A stretch of 61,183 nt of DNA from Rhodopirellula sp. (GCA_002690925.1 NZGD01000203.1:1-61183), one strand, 5' to 3'. Numbered from the stretch's first letter, positions 45,663 to 56,229 are shown. The notes: generated by a model from the sequence alone, not told the origin. Made by a program: numbers and translations.

Positions 45663-45976
45663 TATTGTTCCGAATCGTCTTTCAAGGGGGGAAACCGTAA
45701 GGGTTGGGACACGCAGTTTGACCTCTGCTGCCATCTTCGTCGAGGGCGGAAGGCAGTAATGTCGAGGGGCACGTTGGAGTCCTGTAAGTCCTGTTGGAGA
45801 TTTTCCCGAGGGAAACGCAGAAACCGGCAATAAGTTGCAGATTCGAGGGGTTTCCCAGCAGTTGGGGAGCAATCCTGCCGGCATGGTCGATTTCCGTTCG
45901 CAGTCGGGGGGGAGCGGCGAACTCATGCGCGGTCACGAATGCGGATTCGTGGTGATCGCTTGGCGTGCCTTGATGA
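45663..45976. other. Region between gmd and the GroES-like gene
   Basis: About 315 bases. The GroES frame is open into it, but I see no coding signal. Possible promoter for the GroES-like gene cannot be assigned. Confidence 0.5.
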
Positions 45977-46993
45977 TCAGCTGGGAACGAAGTTCTTGGC
46001 ATGCGCTTCACGTTGAGCGAGATCATAATCATGCTGTGTCATGATTCGGGCAAGTTCCTCAAGGTCGGTGGCTGCAGTCCAACCCAGCTTCTCTTTTGCC
46101 TTGGATGCATCTCCCAGTAGCAGGTCGACCTCTGCGGGGCGAAAATAGCGTGGGTCGATCTCGACGTAATCTTCGTAGTTGAGATCGAGTTGCCCAAAAA
46201 CGAGGCGGCAAAAATCACGCACTGATTCAGTGCGGCCCGTGGCGAGTACGAAATCATCAGGGACATCATGCTGAAGAATTCGCCACATCCCCTCGACATA
46301 ATCTTTTGCGTAGCCCCAGTCTCGTTTGGCATCGAGGTTACCGAGGTAAAGTTTGCTTTGTAGCCCCGCTTTGATCCGTCCCGCTGCTCGGGTAATCTTT
46401 CGGGTCACAAAGGTCTCACCACGTCTTTCCGACTCGTGGTTGAATAGGATTCCGTTGCTCGCGAACATGTCGTAGCCACGACGGTAATTCACCGTCTGGT
46501 GAAAGGCGTAGACCTTGCCACAGGCGTAAGGAGATTGAGGGTTGAAAGGTGTTGTTTCCGTTTGGGGGGTTTCGAGCACCTCGCCATACATTTCACTGCT
46601 GCTGGCTTGGTAAACACGCACCTGCTTTCTGCGATTCAACAGTCGCGCAGCTTCCAACACATTAAGAGCACCTACGCCAACTGTTTCCAGAGTGTAGACC
46701 GGCTGGTCATAGGAAACTCGAACGTGACTTTGGGCACCGAGGTTGTAGATCTCATCAGGCTCGATTTCAAGAACCAAATTTGACAGAGCTTGGCCATCGG
46801 TAAGGTCACCGTAGTGCAAACGAAGTTGGCCTGCCTCGTGGACGTCGCTGTAAATGTGGTCAATGCGTCCGGTAGAGAATGTACTGCTACGTCGAACGAG
46901 ACCGTGAACGTTGTAGTTTTTTTCCAGAAGTAGTTCTGCAAGATAGCTGCCATCTTGACCTGTTATTCCGGTGATGAATGCTGTTTTGGTCAT
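45977..46993 (-). CDS. gmd: GDP-mannose 4,6-dehydratase
   Basis: Gmd converts GDP-mannose to GDP-4-keto-6-deoxymannose, the first step to GDP-L-fucose. The 338-residue short-chain dehydrogenase-type protein has the NAD(P) motif GITGQDG at 9-15, [28 protein letters not shown] and the catalytic ASSSEMYG and Y156-x-x-x-K160 (YACGK). [17 protein letters not shown] and the substrate-binding [11 protein letters not shown] are typical of Gmd. It is slightly shorter than the E. coli enzyme. The gene lies 74 bases after fcl on the same strand, forming a GDP-fucose operon. Confidence 0.97.
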   Translation of the reverse strand: MTKTAFITGITGQDGSYLAELLLEKNYNVHGLVRRSSTFSTGRIDHIYSDVHEAGQLRLHYGDLTDGQALSNLVLEIEPDEIYNLGAQSHVRVSYDQPVYTLETVGVGALNVLEAARLLNRRKQVRVYQASSSEMYGEVLETPQTETTPFNPQSPYACGKVYAFHQTVNYRRGYDMFASNGILFNHESERRGETFVTRKITRAAGRIKAGLQSKLYLGNLDAKRDWGYAKDYVEGMWRILQHDVPDDFVLATGRTESVRDFCRLVFGQLDLNYEDYVEIDPRYFRPAEVDLLLGDASKAKEKLGWTAATDLEELARIMTQHDYDLAQREAHAKNFVPS

Positions 46994-47067
46994 GGATTTG
47001 TCGTTGAATACTTGGTTGTGCGACTTCTTGTTGGATGTTCAAACAATCCCCGGGTGGAACATCAGGG

Positions 47068-48021
47068 TCAGGCTGATCGCAATTTGCCGGCGTCTAGTTC
47101 GCGGCAAAACGCTGCGTAAGTATTTTCGAGACCCTGTTGAAGGTTGATTCGATGCTTCCAGCCACACTCGCGTAGTAGTGTGACGTCGGTACATTTGACT
47201 GGCGTGCCATCAGGACGGGATGGATCCGTGTGAATTTCACCGGTGTATCCAACAGTGTCAGCAACGATGGCAGCGAGTTCCCTGATCGTTAGATCCACAC
47301 CGGTTCCGACATTCACCCAGTCGGGAGGTGATTCGAGCGACAGAAGGTGTAGGATCGCATCAGCAAGGTCGTCGACATGCAGAAACTCACGCCGGGGTTG
47401 TCCCGTGCCCCAGAGTTGAACCGACGGTTGCCCCGTCTGTTTGGCATGGTGGAAACGTCGAATCAGGGCGGGCAGCACATGACTGTGCTCGGGGTGATAG
47501 TTGTCACCTGGACCATAGAGGTTGGTCGGCATAACGCTGTGGTAAGTCACGCGATGCTGGCGACGGTAGTATTGGCATAGTTTCAGCCCGGCAATCTTTG
47601 CGAGGGCGTAGGCTTCGTTGGTAGGTTCCAGTGGACCTGACAGGAGCGATGCTTCGGTGATCGGTTGGGGGCAGTCTCGCGGGTAGATGCACGTGCTGCC
47701 AAGGAAAAGAAAACGTTTGACCCCATGGCGATAGGCGGCTCCGATGGTGTTGACGGCCATCGTCAGATTTTCCGTCAGGAATTCAACGGGATAGGTGTCG
47801 TTCGCCAGAATGCCACCCACTTTTGCTGAAGCAAAGATGACAATTTCCGGTCGGTTGGTGTCAAAGTAGGCTTCCGTCGCATTTGGTTTGGTCAGGTCAA
47901 GTGCATCTCTTGTGGCAGTAAGCACCTCATTATCGGTGTCTGCTAAATGCCGGCAAACGGCAGAGCCAACCATCCCACGGTGGCCGGTGACCAAAATCTT
48001 TTTGCTGTGTGGAACTCCCAT
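47068..48021 (-). CDS. fcl: GDP-L-fucose synthase
   Basis: Fcl (WcaG) epimerises and reduces GDP-4-keto-6-deoxymannose to GDP-L-fucose with NADPH. From the ATG at 48021 it has 317 residues, with GHRGMVG at 13-19, ASAKVGGI, GSTCIYP (catalytic Ser) and YALAK (Y138, K142), and the substrate-binding TNLYGPGDNYHPEHSHV. All are present. The frame stays open 14 codons upstream without family similarity. It precedes gmd and makes the final step of the same pathway. No glycosyltransferase is adjacent, so the fate of the fucose is unknown. Confidence 0.95.
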   Translation of the reverse strand: MGVPHSKKILVTGHRGMVGSAVCRHLADTDNEVLTATRDALDLTKPNATEAYFDTNRPEIVIFASAKVGGILANDTYPVEFLTENLTMAVNTIGAAYRHGVKRFLFLGSTCIYPRDCPQPITEASLLSGPLEPTNEAYALAKIAGLKLCQYYRRQHRVTYHSVMPTNLYGPGDNYHPEHSHVLPALIRRFHHAKQTGQPSVQLWGTGQPRREFLHVDDLADAILHLLSLESPPDWVNVGTGVDLTIRELAAIVADTVGYTGEIHTDPSRPDGTPVKCTDVTLLRECGWKHRINLQQGLENTYAAFCRELDAGKLRSA

Positions 48022-48395
48022 GTTGCGTAGGTTAGCGAATCTCAAATGGCGAGTCACTACCAACTTATTGTTGGGGAAATACCTTCTGATGCGAATTTGA
48101 GGGTACTGAACGATGCGGGTGATGCAACGCCGGCGATGGCCTCGGAGGCAATGTCTTGGGATGCCTGTGTTGGGGCTTTCACAATGGGTTTGTTACCGAT
48201 TGAGCTGACTTTACCGATTACACAGGTCGTTTTGGTTGCGCAGCCATTGTCGGTTGGGGGCAGCAGGGCGAGCTCTGTACATTCGGGCCTCCCGAACTGT
48301 CGATGCCTATCCCTAACGGCGGGCTGAAAATCGGAGGGACCGATCAATTTTGTGATTTCCCAGCTGTTACCTCCCATGCATGGAAGAGCGAAGGG
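48022..48395. other. Divergent region upstream of fcl and the large orphan gene
   Basis: About 370 bases that should hold two promoters. Overlapping opposite-strand frames of about 95 and 106 codons have no recognisable domain and I leave them out. Confidence 0.5.
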
Positions 48396-51300
48396 ATGTA
48401 CAAGGAAGTAAATCGATCTTTGATCAAATGGCCGGTTGCAGCATCTGCCACGATGTTGGCAATGTCCTGGTTTCCGATGGATCCGGCGTTGGATAATTTT
48501 GAGTCCAGTGGTGTGTCTGGTATCAGCACTCCAATCGACGTCTATGTTGTGCCAGAATCGAATGATGTTCTGGTTGTTTCGTCAGCAGTTGTTACGCCGC
48601 ATGGTGAGCAAGCAAGTACCATCGTGGCCGATGAGCCCAGTGTCCAACCGCGAGAGGTTCGGGCCTTGCAGTTGTCAGAAAGTGTTGCCGGCGTTTCAGG
48701 TGACCAGATCACCGGTAACGAAACTGCTGAGGCCAAAGCTGCTGAGGGCCTATCCGCAGTTCTTAAGGCACCGGTGCGGTTGATTGATCAGGAACTTGCG
48801 GGACTGGGGCTGGGTAAGACCAAAAAAGGCTTGAGTGGGGCTACGTCCGCGGTCGCGGAAATTGCTACCGAGCGAGGCATGACGCGGTCTGAAGCCGAAG
48901 AATTGTTGATTCTGGCGCAGTTTGAGCATTTTGAATGGGGCAGTGTCAGTTGGATACTTGATCCCTGGTCGGCCGATTTCTGGCAGCCGGACAGTGATCT
49001 CGCGAGTTTTGTATCTCAAAAATCTCTGTCCGGTTCACGTGATTCCGATCTGACTTCTGGGACACAAGAGGTGATGGGGGCGAGCCAGCAGGACTTGGCT
49101 TCAAGGCCGTCATGGGCAGACGCAAGCGAGGGCGTTCGCAGTCGATTACATACTGCGACGGAAAGTTGTAACGAATTACTGCTTGTGATGGCTCGGAAGT
49201 CAGAGAAACTGAAGGCGTTTGTAGCCAAGCATCAACTTGAGCTCAGCCTTAAAGCGGGAGCAAACGCCATCGAATCGCAAGCTGCCGTCGTGATCCCAGT
49301 GGGGGGAGTCATCTCAGCAGAAGATGAAATAGCGATTCCTCAGGTGCAACAGTCTGTTTCTCGAAATGTGAGCTCGGACCGTCTAGCCAGGAAAGAACGG
49401 GTCGCCGCATGGCCAGAGGCAAAGCAACTCGGCACACAGTTGTCGCAACTTGCCGAGATGTCTACGACTTCCGATGCTCCCCATGGGATCAGGTTCATCT
49501 CGCTCGATGGCACCGAGTTGACGATTGCCGATTGGGCATCCCAAGTGCAGGAATTACTTAGCGAGTTAAGGTCATTGCCGCGTTTGGGTGATGAAGATGC
49601 TGGTGCAATCCTCGTTGCATTGAATGGCTTGGCTGCGGAGGGACGCGCGCAAGCCGAATTGCTGGATGATCGTCAGTGTCAGTTGCACTGGTTGAGGGCT
49701 AGCTATGCGATTTCTCGTCGGACCGCTATTTGGATGCCGGTCTGGAGTCTAAGTAAGGGGCAGAAAGTTTCTTGGGACACGCCCCGTATCGATATAGGAC
49801 TGCAACTGGAAACAGCAGTGCAGCGAGTGCGGGATGACTTGATGGTGACCGGTGACGTCAAGGGTTGGACTGCGTTTTTGTTACTTGACGAGATGCTGGA
49901 ACAGGCTAAGAGTGGTACCGCGGCTTCGCGGGCAATATTATCGCAGAGAGTGATGTCTCGGTTGCAATGGCACAGCCTTGCTAATGAACAGTCGCGATGG
50001 TTGCAGCGCGATTCAATCGATCTGTTGGTCACGGCCATTCGCCCTTGGGCTCACACAGTCGTTGATTACGCTACCTTGTTGAATCAGCTCGAAAAGCAGG
50101 AAGCCAATGCGATTGACTTATCGGCGGTGGAAATCGCTTCCGCCGCGCAATCGTTGCGGTTTGCGAGCAGTCCTGCTGCGGTCAAAATTGCCGATGAAAT
50201 CAACACTCATTATCGCAACGCAAATGTACGGGTCGCCGTCAGTGAGCGTTTCATGGAGAGAATGATTCCAGCAATCGGACCGACGAGGAAAGCGGTCAAT
50301 ACGCAGATGATGGGGGCACGTGTATCGGGAGTCAGCCAAATCCAAAGTGATTTCGATATCGACTTGGAACCGGCTAGTGATCGTTGGTTGCTGGCGTTAA
50401 AAGCAAATGGGCGTGTGGAGACGGATTCCGTGGGGAGGCAAGGTGTGGTCTCCGTCCGAACTGCTGCGTCAGCAAAGTTTGATGCAGCAAGTCATATTGA
50501 AGTCACGAAGCGAGGTCTGTACCTCGGTGATGCCGAGGCAATGGTAAAGGGTTCAACCAGATTGCGCGGTGTCGAAACCGCTTATGATGGTTGGCCTTTG
50601 GTGGGGACATTGGTCCGTTCAATCGCGGAGGAGCGATTCCGGGGTATGGCTCCGCAGGCGAATCGGATTGCCAATCGAGAGGCACGGGTTCAGATTGAAT
50701 CAGAAATGGATGCGCAGATTGAAACTCGTGTTGATGAGGCCGCAGGGGCATTGACGGAAATGGTTCTTGGGCCGCTGGGGCGTTTGCAGCTTGATCCATG
50801 TGTCACAGATATGCAGACGACTGAACATCGCCTTCTGGCTCGCTATCGAGTCGCGGGTGATTGGCAATTGGGGGCCTTCACCCCGCGTCCTCGCGCTTTG
50901 AGTGATAGTTTGATGAGTGTTCAGTTGCATCAATCGGCACTCAATAACACGCTTGAGCAGTTGATCCCTTCGGACCAGACTATCGGAATTCGCGACTTGA
51001 TACGCAGGAGTGTAGGAGCATTTGGCAACACCGATGTTGATATTCCTTCTGATATTCCCGCGGACGTATCGGTGCAGTTTGCTCGCACGCGGCCCATTAC
51101 CGTCGAAATCGAAGACGGGATGTTGTGGTTAACACTGCGAGTACTCAGGTTGCGGCGTGATGAGGGGATTGATTTGACTCAGTTCATCGTTCGCGTTGGG
51201 TATCGGCCTGAGATTGATGGACTGAATGCTCGGCTCGTGCGTGATGGACACTTGCGGATCAGCGGTCCACGCATGGCAATACGCGAGCGTTTACCAGTGC

Positions 51301-51479
51301 GAGCCATCTTTAATAAGGTATTTGCGACGAGTCGTGAGATCCCTCTGACAGTGCCACGGTTGATCGAGAATCCGGCCACTGACGGATTAGTCGTCAGTCA
51401 ACTTGAGCTGCGTGACGGTTGGCTGGCGATGGCGATCAGCGAAGAAGGGGCGGCACGAATTGCTCTCCGTCAGGAGTGA
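48396..51479 (+). CDS. Large protein of unknown function, 1027 residues
   Basis: I do not recognise this protein. The likely start at ATG 48396 (MYKEVNRSLIKWPVAASATMLAM) gives a short signal-like stretch, although an upstream ATG at 48303 would add 31 residues. The first 110 residues are Ser/Val-rich. A helical middle follows, with repeated Glu/Gln/Leu segments. From about residue 690 on the sequence is beta-rich and more conserved-looking: RGLYLGDAEAMVKGSTRLRG, YDGWPLVGTLVRSIAEERF, MRLRRDEGIDLTQ-type segments, and AGDWQLGAFTPRPRALSDS. No catalytic motif is visible. The pattern could fit a planctomycete envelope protein. Its stop overlaps the 3' end of the acyl-CoA dehydrogenase gene by 10 bases on the opposite strand. 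Confidence 0.7.
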   Translation: MYKEVNRSLIKWPVAASATMLAMSWFPMDPALDNFESSGVSGISTPIDVYVVPESNDVLVVSSAVVTPHGEQASTIVADEPSVQPREVRALQLSESVAGVSGDQITGNETAEAKAAEGLSAVLKAPVRLIDQELAGLGLGKTKKGLSGATSAVAEIATERGMTRSEAEELLILAQFEHFEWGSVSWILDPWSADFWQPDSDLASFVSQKSLSGSRDSDLTSGTQEVMGASQQDLASRPSWADASEGVRSRLHTATESCNELLLVMARKSEKLKAFVAKHQLELSLKAGANAIESQAAVVIPVGGVISAEDEIAIPQVQQSVSRNVSSDRLARKERVAAWPEAKQLGTQLSQLAEMSTTSDAPHGIRFISLDGTELTIADWASQVQELLSELRSLPRLGDEDAGAILVALNGLAAEGRAQAELLDDRQCQLHWLRASYAISRRTAIWMPVWSLSKGQKVSWDTPRIDIGLQLETAVQRVRDDLMVTGDVKGWTAFLLLDEMLEQAKSGTAASRAILSQRVMSRLQWHSLANEQSRWLQRDSIDLLVTAIRPWAHTVVDYATLLNQLEKQEANAIDLSAVEIASAAQSLRFASSPAAVKIADEINTHYRNANVRVAVSERFMERMIPAIGPTRKAVNTQMMGARVSGVSQIQSDFDIDLEPASDRWLLALKANGRVETDSVGRQGVVSVRTAASAKFDAASHIEVTKRGLYLGDAEAMVKGSTRLRGVETAYDGWPLVGTLVRSIAEERFRGMAPQANRIANREARVQIESEMDAQIETRVDEAAGALTEMVLGPLGRLQLDPCVTDMQTTEHRLLARYRVAGDWQLGAFTPRPRALSDSLMSVQLHQSALNNTLEQLIPSDQTIGIRDLIRRSVGAFGNTDVDIPSDIPADVSVQFARTRPITVEIEDGMLWLTLRVLRLRRDEGIDLTQFIVRVGYRPEIDGLNARLVRDGHLRISGPRMAIRERLPVRAIFNKVFATSREIPLTVPRLIENPATDGLVVSQLELRDGWLAMAISEEGAARIALRQE

Positions 51480-52555
51480 TTGTCGAATGCCAGTTCACAA
51501 AGGTGGGCTTGTGCGATCGGTTGAGGGCAGCTCCAAACGAGAAAGAACAGTGCCTCACGGCACCAACGGCCGACCGGGTGCCCTTTTACGAATCCAGCGC
51601 CTTTGGCGGCGGTCAAAGCGGCTTGTGTGCTTCTCAGAGCAAGGCGATTTGATGCTGTGCGAATCTGGGATGCGTCACAGTCAGTATCACCATCGGATAC
51701 GGTGATTAAACGTTGGGCCAAGGCGTCTACTTCCTGTCGCAGTTCGGTTGCTGCATCCATTATGTCCGTTCTGTTGGCGGCTTCTGAGGACAAAAAGTTC
51801 ACCGCAGCCTGCGCAAGCCCGACAGCCAAGGTTGACGTTTGGAGGCCGCCGGTACGGATGCCTGTCGCGCTCGTGAGTACATTCTCATTGGGGCCGTTGA
51901 GCAGCATCGTCCGATTCACATGAACGCGGTCAAAGCCGACTTGGTCGGTACAGCTCGCGGAAAGTGCAACCAACTCATGACCGGGGCCAGCTTTGATGCC
52001 GGGTAGAGTGGACGGAACTGCCAGTAGTACTTGCTCACTATTTGGAAGTGTGGCTCCGACAACATACAGGTCAGCGTGGGGCGCACCGGTCACCCAAGGG
52101 GAAATTCCGTCCAAAATGTAGCCGTCTGTTGATTCCTCGGCTCGCAAAACTGGTCGCTTCAAATGACGACGACTCGTTGTCAAATGACTGATCCCAACTG
52201 TGCTGAATTGCTTGCCACTTGCGAGACTTTCGAGCCACTCGCCAGTGACAGCTGTGTTTCCGCTGGCTGCGATTCGCCGAACTGCTCCCATGTACTGGGT
52301 GATTACAAAAGTCGTTGTCAAGTCAGCTTGAGCCAAACGCAGATAGCCTCGAATCTGATCAGAAGCGGACCAGCCGTAGCCACCCTGGTCTTCCGGTAGG
52401 AACCAGCGATAGACGCCACGTTGGCCGCACAGGTCCAGTGATTGTGATGGCCAGTCACTTACGTCGCTGATTGCGTCTGCGAGTCGGCTGAGCTCATCGC
52501 ACAAGTCATCCATCGCAACATAGGCGGGGCTCATGACGGGTGGGAGGTGCTGCAT
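51470..52555 (-). CDS. Acyl-CoA dehydrogenase family protein
   Basis: A 361-residue flavoprotein of the acyl-CoA dehydrogenase fold. Typical blocks: WFLPEDQGGYGWSASDQIRGY at the N-terminal helical domain, LASGKQFSTVGISHLTTSRR and GYILDGISPWVTGAPHADLYVVG in the beta domain, and QVGFDRVHVN. The C-terminal helical domain is present but the usual glutamate catalytic base is not evident to me. The family reaction is FAD-dependent alpha,beta-dehydrogenation of acyl-CoA, but a related role such as oxygenation is possible. The ATG at 52555 (MQHLPP) is the best start; an in-frame one at 52621 is unlikely. It runs antisense into the end of the orphan gene. Confidence 0.8.
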   Translation of the reverse strand: MQHLPPVMSPAYVAMDDLCDELSRLADAISDVSDWPSQSLDLCGQRGVYRWFLPEDQGGYGWSASDQIRGYLRLAQADLTTTFVITQYMGAVRRIAASGNTAVTGEWLESLASGKQFSTVGISHLTTSRRHLKRPVLRAEESTDGYILDGISPWVTGAPHADLYVVGATLPNSEQVLLAVPSTLPGIKAGPGHELVALSASCTDQVGFDRVHVNRTMLLNGPNENVLTSATGIRTGGLQTSTLAVGLAQAAVNFLSSEAANRTDIMDAATELRQEVDALAQRLITVSDGDTDCDASQIRTASNRLALRSTQAALTAAKGAGFVKGHPVGRWCREALFFLVWSCPQPIAQAHLCELAFDNHS

Positions 52556-52816
52556 GGTAAGGTCGTTGATTACGTTGGTCAAAATTAAGCGGAATCTGTG
52601 GTCCCAGAAAACTGAAATCACGGTATCTTTGGCGTGCCGAAAGGGAAAACGAGCTTGTTGTGAAGGCTTGGGGTATTCATATCATCGCAGGTTCGCCTAT
52701 TTTCACCAGAGTGAACGTCGGATTTGTGGATTCGTGTTGAGTTGGTTCGGATGACCCGCTGACCCTTTCACTTCCTCACTAGTTTCTAGCAGATAATTCA
52801 TTACCCGCGAGTTCCC

Positions 52817-55027
52817 ATGAGCCAGGCCGAATTACCGTCACGTGTCTCGCCAACATCACCGCTGCTGCAGCCCAATCACGAAGAACACCACGCGGACGAT
52901 TTATACAGCAAACTTTGGGCGCTAGCCAATAATTTGTGGTGGAGCTGGCATCCGGAGTGCGACCAGTTGTTTCGCGATATTGATCCGATTCGCTGGCGGC
53001 AACTGGATCATAATGCTGTTGCGCTTCTGCGAGAGATGACCCCAGAGCAATTGGCTGAACGTGCCAGTGAGCTGGTCCTGCACAGCCGTATTAATTATGC
53101 CTACCGCAGATTGCAGGAATATCTGGCCAATACCCACACCTGGGCTTCCAACAACGCGGGAGTTCTTGGCGCGAAGCCTGTCGCCTACTTCTCCGCCGAG
53201 TTTGGAATCCATGAGTCCGTTCCGATCTACAGTGGAGGGCTCGGCGTTTTATCGGGAGATCATGTTAAGAGTGCATCTGGGCTGGGTGTGCCTCTGGTGG
53301 GCGTAGGCCTGTACTACTCGCATGGCTATTTTCGTCAGCATTTGGATGATGAGGGATTTCAAGGGGAGGAGTACCTGGAAACGCAAGTCAGCAATCTACC
53401 GATGAAGTGTGCGGTGGATGTCCATGGCGATCCTATCAATATCTCCATTGAAACTCGCAATGGAAAATTGTTAGCCAAGGTCTGGCAAATGGATGTTGGG
53501 CGAGTGAAGTTGTATCTGCTGGATTGTAATGTTGAAGGGAATAAACCTGAGGATCGAGAGCTGACGAGCCGCCTTTACGGTGGAGATCAGCGAACGAGAA
53601 TTCGCCAGGAACTGGTGCTCGGTGTAGGAGGGGTCAAAGCCCTGCATGCACTCGGTATTGATCCCGGAGTCTATCATCTCAACGAGGGTCACTCCGCGTT
53701 TGGTCCCCTGCAGGTGATCAAGTACTTGATGCAGGAAGATGGACTGTCGTTTGCTGATGCTCATCGTGAAGCAGCCCGCATGACCTGCTTTACCACGCAC
53801 ACTCCGGTTGCTGCTGGCCACGATCGTTTTCAGCCGGATCTCGTGGAAGAACATCTTGGCCCCCTGCGTGACTCGTTGGGGCTGTCTGAAAAAGAGTTCT
53901 TGGCTCTGGGACGCGTCAACAGAGATGATGTCGCTGAGTCGTTTTGCATGACGGTGATTGGCTTCAATATGAGTCGCTATGCAAACGCGGTTAGCAATCT
54001 GCATGGTGTGGTCTCACGACGCATGTGGGCGCACAATTGGCCTGACCGAAAAGAAGATGAGGTGCCTATCGGCCACATTACCAACGGGGTGCATGTTCCC
54101 AGTTGGCTTGCTGGGCAAATGGCATTGCTATACGACAAATACTTTCCCGCAGACTGGAAAGCGCGAATACAGGATCCTGCCGTTTGGAAGTGCATTCATC
54201 AAGTCGATCCCGGAGAGCTGTGGGAAACGCACAATGCCCTCAAAAATAATCTACTTTCATTCGTACGCCGGCGGGTCAGTCGGCAATGCCGCAGGCGGGG
54301 AGAAAGTGACGATGTGGTGGATGCTGCGAGGCGTGTGCTCGATCCTCGCGTGTTGACCATTGGTTTTGGACGCCGATTTGCTACCTACAAACGCGCAAAT
54401 CTTTTGTTCAGTGATATCGATCGCATTGCAGAGATGGTTCGAGATGCCAGTCGCCCGGTGCAGTTGATTTACGCAGGAAAAGCACACCCGAAAGATGAGC
54501 CCGGGAAAAAGTTCATTCAGGAAGTTGCCAATCTTCGGCATGATCCACGGTTCACAGGACATGTTGCCTTCATCGAGGATTACGATATCAACGTTTGTCG
54601 TCATCTGATTCAGGGCGTCGATGTTTGGTTGAATAATCCTAGGCGTCCGCTGGAAGCGTCGGGCACCAGTGGCCAAAAAGTTGTTCTCAATGGAGGCCTG
54701 AACTGCAGCATTCTCGATGGCTGGTGGGGCGAGGCATACAACGGAGTGAACGGATTCGCTATCGGGCAGGGACGCAGCCACGTTGATGATGAGGTGACCG
54801 ATGCACGCGATGCAAAAGCCCTGTATGAGACACTTGAGCAACAGGTCATTCCCAGTTTTTACAATCGCGATGAGGATGGTTTGCCACAGGCCTGGATCAA
54901 TCAGATGATGCATAGCATCAGTACTCTCGCTTGGCGTTTCAGCAGTCAACGCATGGTGGCGGATTACACAAAGCATGCCTACTTGTGGGCTGCAGGGGGA
55001 GTGACGTGCGATATGCGTCAGCAATGA
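52817..55027 (+). CDS. glgP: Alpha-glucan phosphorylase with DUF3417 domain
   Basis: An alpha-glucan phosphorylase of the TIGR02094 type, which releases glucose 1-phosphate from glycogen or maltodextrin. The 736 residues begin with a DUF3417 domain (YSKLWALANNLWWSWHPECDQLF) at about 30-120. PVAYFSAEFGIHESVPIYSGGLGVLSGDH, GVYHLNEGHSAFG and CFTTHTPVAAGHDRF follow. The PLP-binding region EASGTSGQKVVLNGGLNCSILDGWWGE is near residue 620, with its lysine. The glycogen-active-site loops are complete. It lies after a 260-base gap and has no glg neighbours. Confidence 0.95.
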   Translation: MSQAELPSRVSPTSPLLQPNHEEHHADDLYSKLWALANNLWWSWHPECDQLFRDIDPIRWRQLDHNAVALLREMTPEQLAERASELVLHSRINYAYRRLQEYLANTHTWASNNAGVLGAKPVAYFSAEFGIHESVPIYSGGLGVLSGDHVKSASGLGVPLVGVGLYYSHGYFRQHLDDEGFQGEEYLETQVSNLPMKCAVDVHGDPINISIETRNGKLLAKVWQMDVGRVKLYLLDCNVEGNKPEDRELTSRLYGGDQRTRIRQELVLGVGGVKALHALGIDPGVYHLNEGHSAFGPLQVIKYLMQEDGLSFADAHREAARMTCFTTHTPVAAGHDRFQPDLVEEHLGPLRDSLGLSEKEFLALGRVNRDDVAESFCMTVIGFNMSRYANAVSNLHGVVSRRMWAHNWPDRKEDEVPIGHITNGVHVPSWLAGQMALLYDKYFPADWKARIQDPAVWKCIHQVDPGELWETHNALKNNLLSFVRRRVSRQCRRRGESDDVVDAARRVLDPRVLTIGFGRRFATYKRANLLFSDIDRIAEMVRDASRPVQLIYAGKAHPKDEPGKKFIQEVANLRHDPRFTGHVAFIEDYDINVCRHLIQGVDVWLNNPRRPLEASGTSGQKVVLNGGLNCSILDGWWGEAYNGVNGFAIGQGRSHVDDEVTDARDAKALYETLEQQVIPSFYNRDEDGLPQAWINQMMHSISTLAWRFSSQRMVADYTKHAYLWAAGGVTCDMRQQ

Positions 55028-55467
55028 TGCGTTTTGTAAATCGGACGCTGGAAAAGTAAAGGGTGCGCTGGAAAAGTACGATTGGGTGATTCAAATTTGA
55101 TCGGCTGGCGGCGCAGCCTGAAACCTGTGTCCACTGACTGTCGCGAGTGTGGATTTGCGTGTGACCCACGCAAGTTTGGGACGGCGGTTGATCTCTGAGT
55201 AAAGATTGCTTTCCTGGCTTCTGTGCTTTTGTGGCTTCAGGTCTTTCGTAGGACTCATCATGGTTTGCCAGTCTTTGTATCATGCAATCAAGACTCAAGC
55301 GATCGCAGGGTTCGCTATACTCTGGTGTTGCTGAGTGGCTTGCTTGGATCCATGGGATAGCAGCATGTCCAGCTTTTCCTTGGAATCGTAATCAAGATGG
55401 AAAGCTTCATCTGGATGATTGCGCTGGCAGCTTGTGCCGATGCTTTTGAATACATTTTGGAGAGATG
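55028..55467. other. Intergenic region upstream of the DUF1080 gene
   Basis: About 440 bases. A direct repeat CGCTGGAAAAGTA occurs at 55046-55058 and 55066-55078 just after the glgP stop. Overlapping small frames on both strands are shadows. I see no clear promoter or terminator. Confidence 0.5.
55046..55078. repeat. Short direct repeat after glgP
   Basis: CGCTGGAAAAGTA occurs at 55046-55058 and 55066-55078, offset by 20 bases. It is non-coding. Confidence 0.85.
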
Positions 55468-56229
55468 ATGAAGATAGAACTGAATTTGGCAGGCGTTGCG
55501 ATCGTGTTGCTTGCCTGCTCATGCTTCGTTGAGGACGTTTGGGCGCAAGCCGAGAAGGAAGACGGGTATACCTCATTGTTTAATGGTGAGAATCTTGATC
55601 AATGGGTAATTCCCGCGGGAGATGGTGGGCACTGGAAAGTGCTTGATGGCGTGATCGATTACGATTCCTGTAGCGAAGCCAAGGGGAATAAAAACCTGCA
55701 GACTCGTGACGAGTTTGGAGACTTCATTTTGAAGATTGATTGGAGGATCAAACAGACTAGTGGCTTATATGATGTGCCTGTTGTCTTGAGTGATGGCAGC
55801 TATCTGAAGGATGCGACAGGCAGAAAAATCACGATCAAAACTCCGAATGCTGACTCGGGGATCTATTTGCGGGGGTCATCCAAGGCACAGCTGAATATAT
55901 GGTGCTGGCCCGTGGGGTCAGGGGAGGTTTATGGCGTTCGGCACAAGGATACGACGCCGACCGAAATACGTGCGGGGGTGACTCCAAAAATCAATGCAGA
56001 TAATCCGGTTGGAGAATGGAATCGTTTTGTGATCATTCTGGTTAAGGACCGTGTTACGGTGTACCTGAATAATCATATGGTTTTGGAAAACGCGCTGTTA
56101 CCCGATCTTCCCGAGCGGGGCCCCATCGTTTTGCAGCATCACGGAGGACCCGATGGAACCGGTAAGTTGCGTCCAGCATCCAGCCTTGTTCAGTTTCGTA
56201 ATGTGTGGATCAAATCACTCGATCCGTAA
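55468..56229 (+). CDS. Secreted DUF1080 (3-keto-disaccharide hydrolase-like) protein
   Basis: A 253-residue exported protein of the DUF1080 family, some members of which hydrolyse 3-keto-glycosides. GGAG precedes the double ATG, and the second (55468) has the better spacing. The signal sequence contains the lipobox-like V-L-L-A-C, so it may be a lipoprotein or be cut at AQA. The domain shows GYTSLFNGENLDQWV, GHWKVLDGVIDYD, GDFILKIDWRIK, NADSGIYLRG, GEWNRFVIILVKDRVTVYLN and GPIVLQHHGGPD, with the concluding FRNVWIKSL. These are full-family motifs. It is followed by a CinA-like gene. Confidence 0.9.
   Translation: MKIELNLAGVAIVLLACSCFVEDVWAQAEKEDGYTSLFNGENLDQWVIPAGDGGHWKVLDGVIDYDSCSEAKGNKNLQTRDEFGDFILKIDWRIKQTSGLYDVPVVLSDGSYLKDATGRKITIKTPNADSGIYLRGSSKAQLNIWCWPVGSGEVYGVRHKDTTPTEIRAGVTPKINADNPVGEWNRFVIILVKDRVTVYLNNHMVLENALLPDLPERGPIVLQHHGGPDGTGKLRPASSLVQFRNVWIKSLDP

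Noticed and set aside
48046..48377. Two overlapping frames upstream of the orphan gene
   Set aside because: No domain, poor starts and mutual overlap; probably promoter region.
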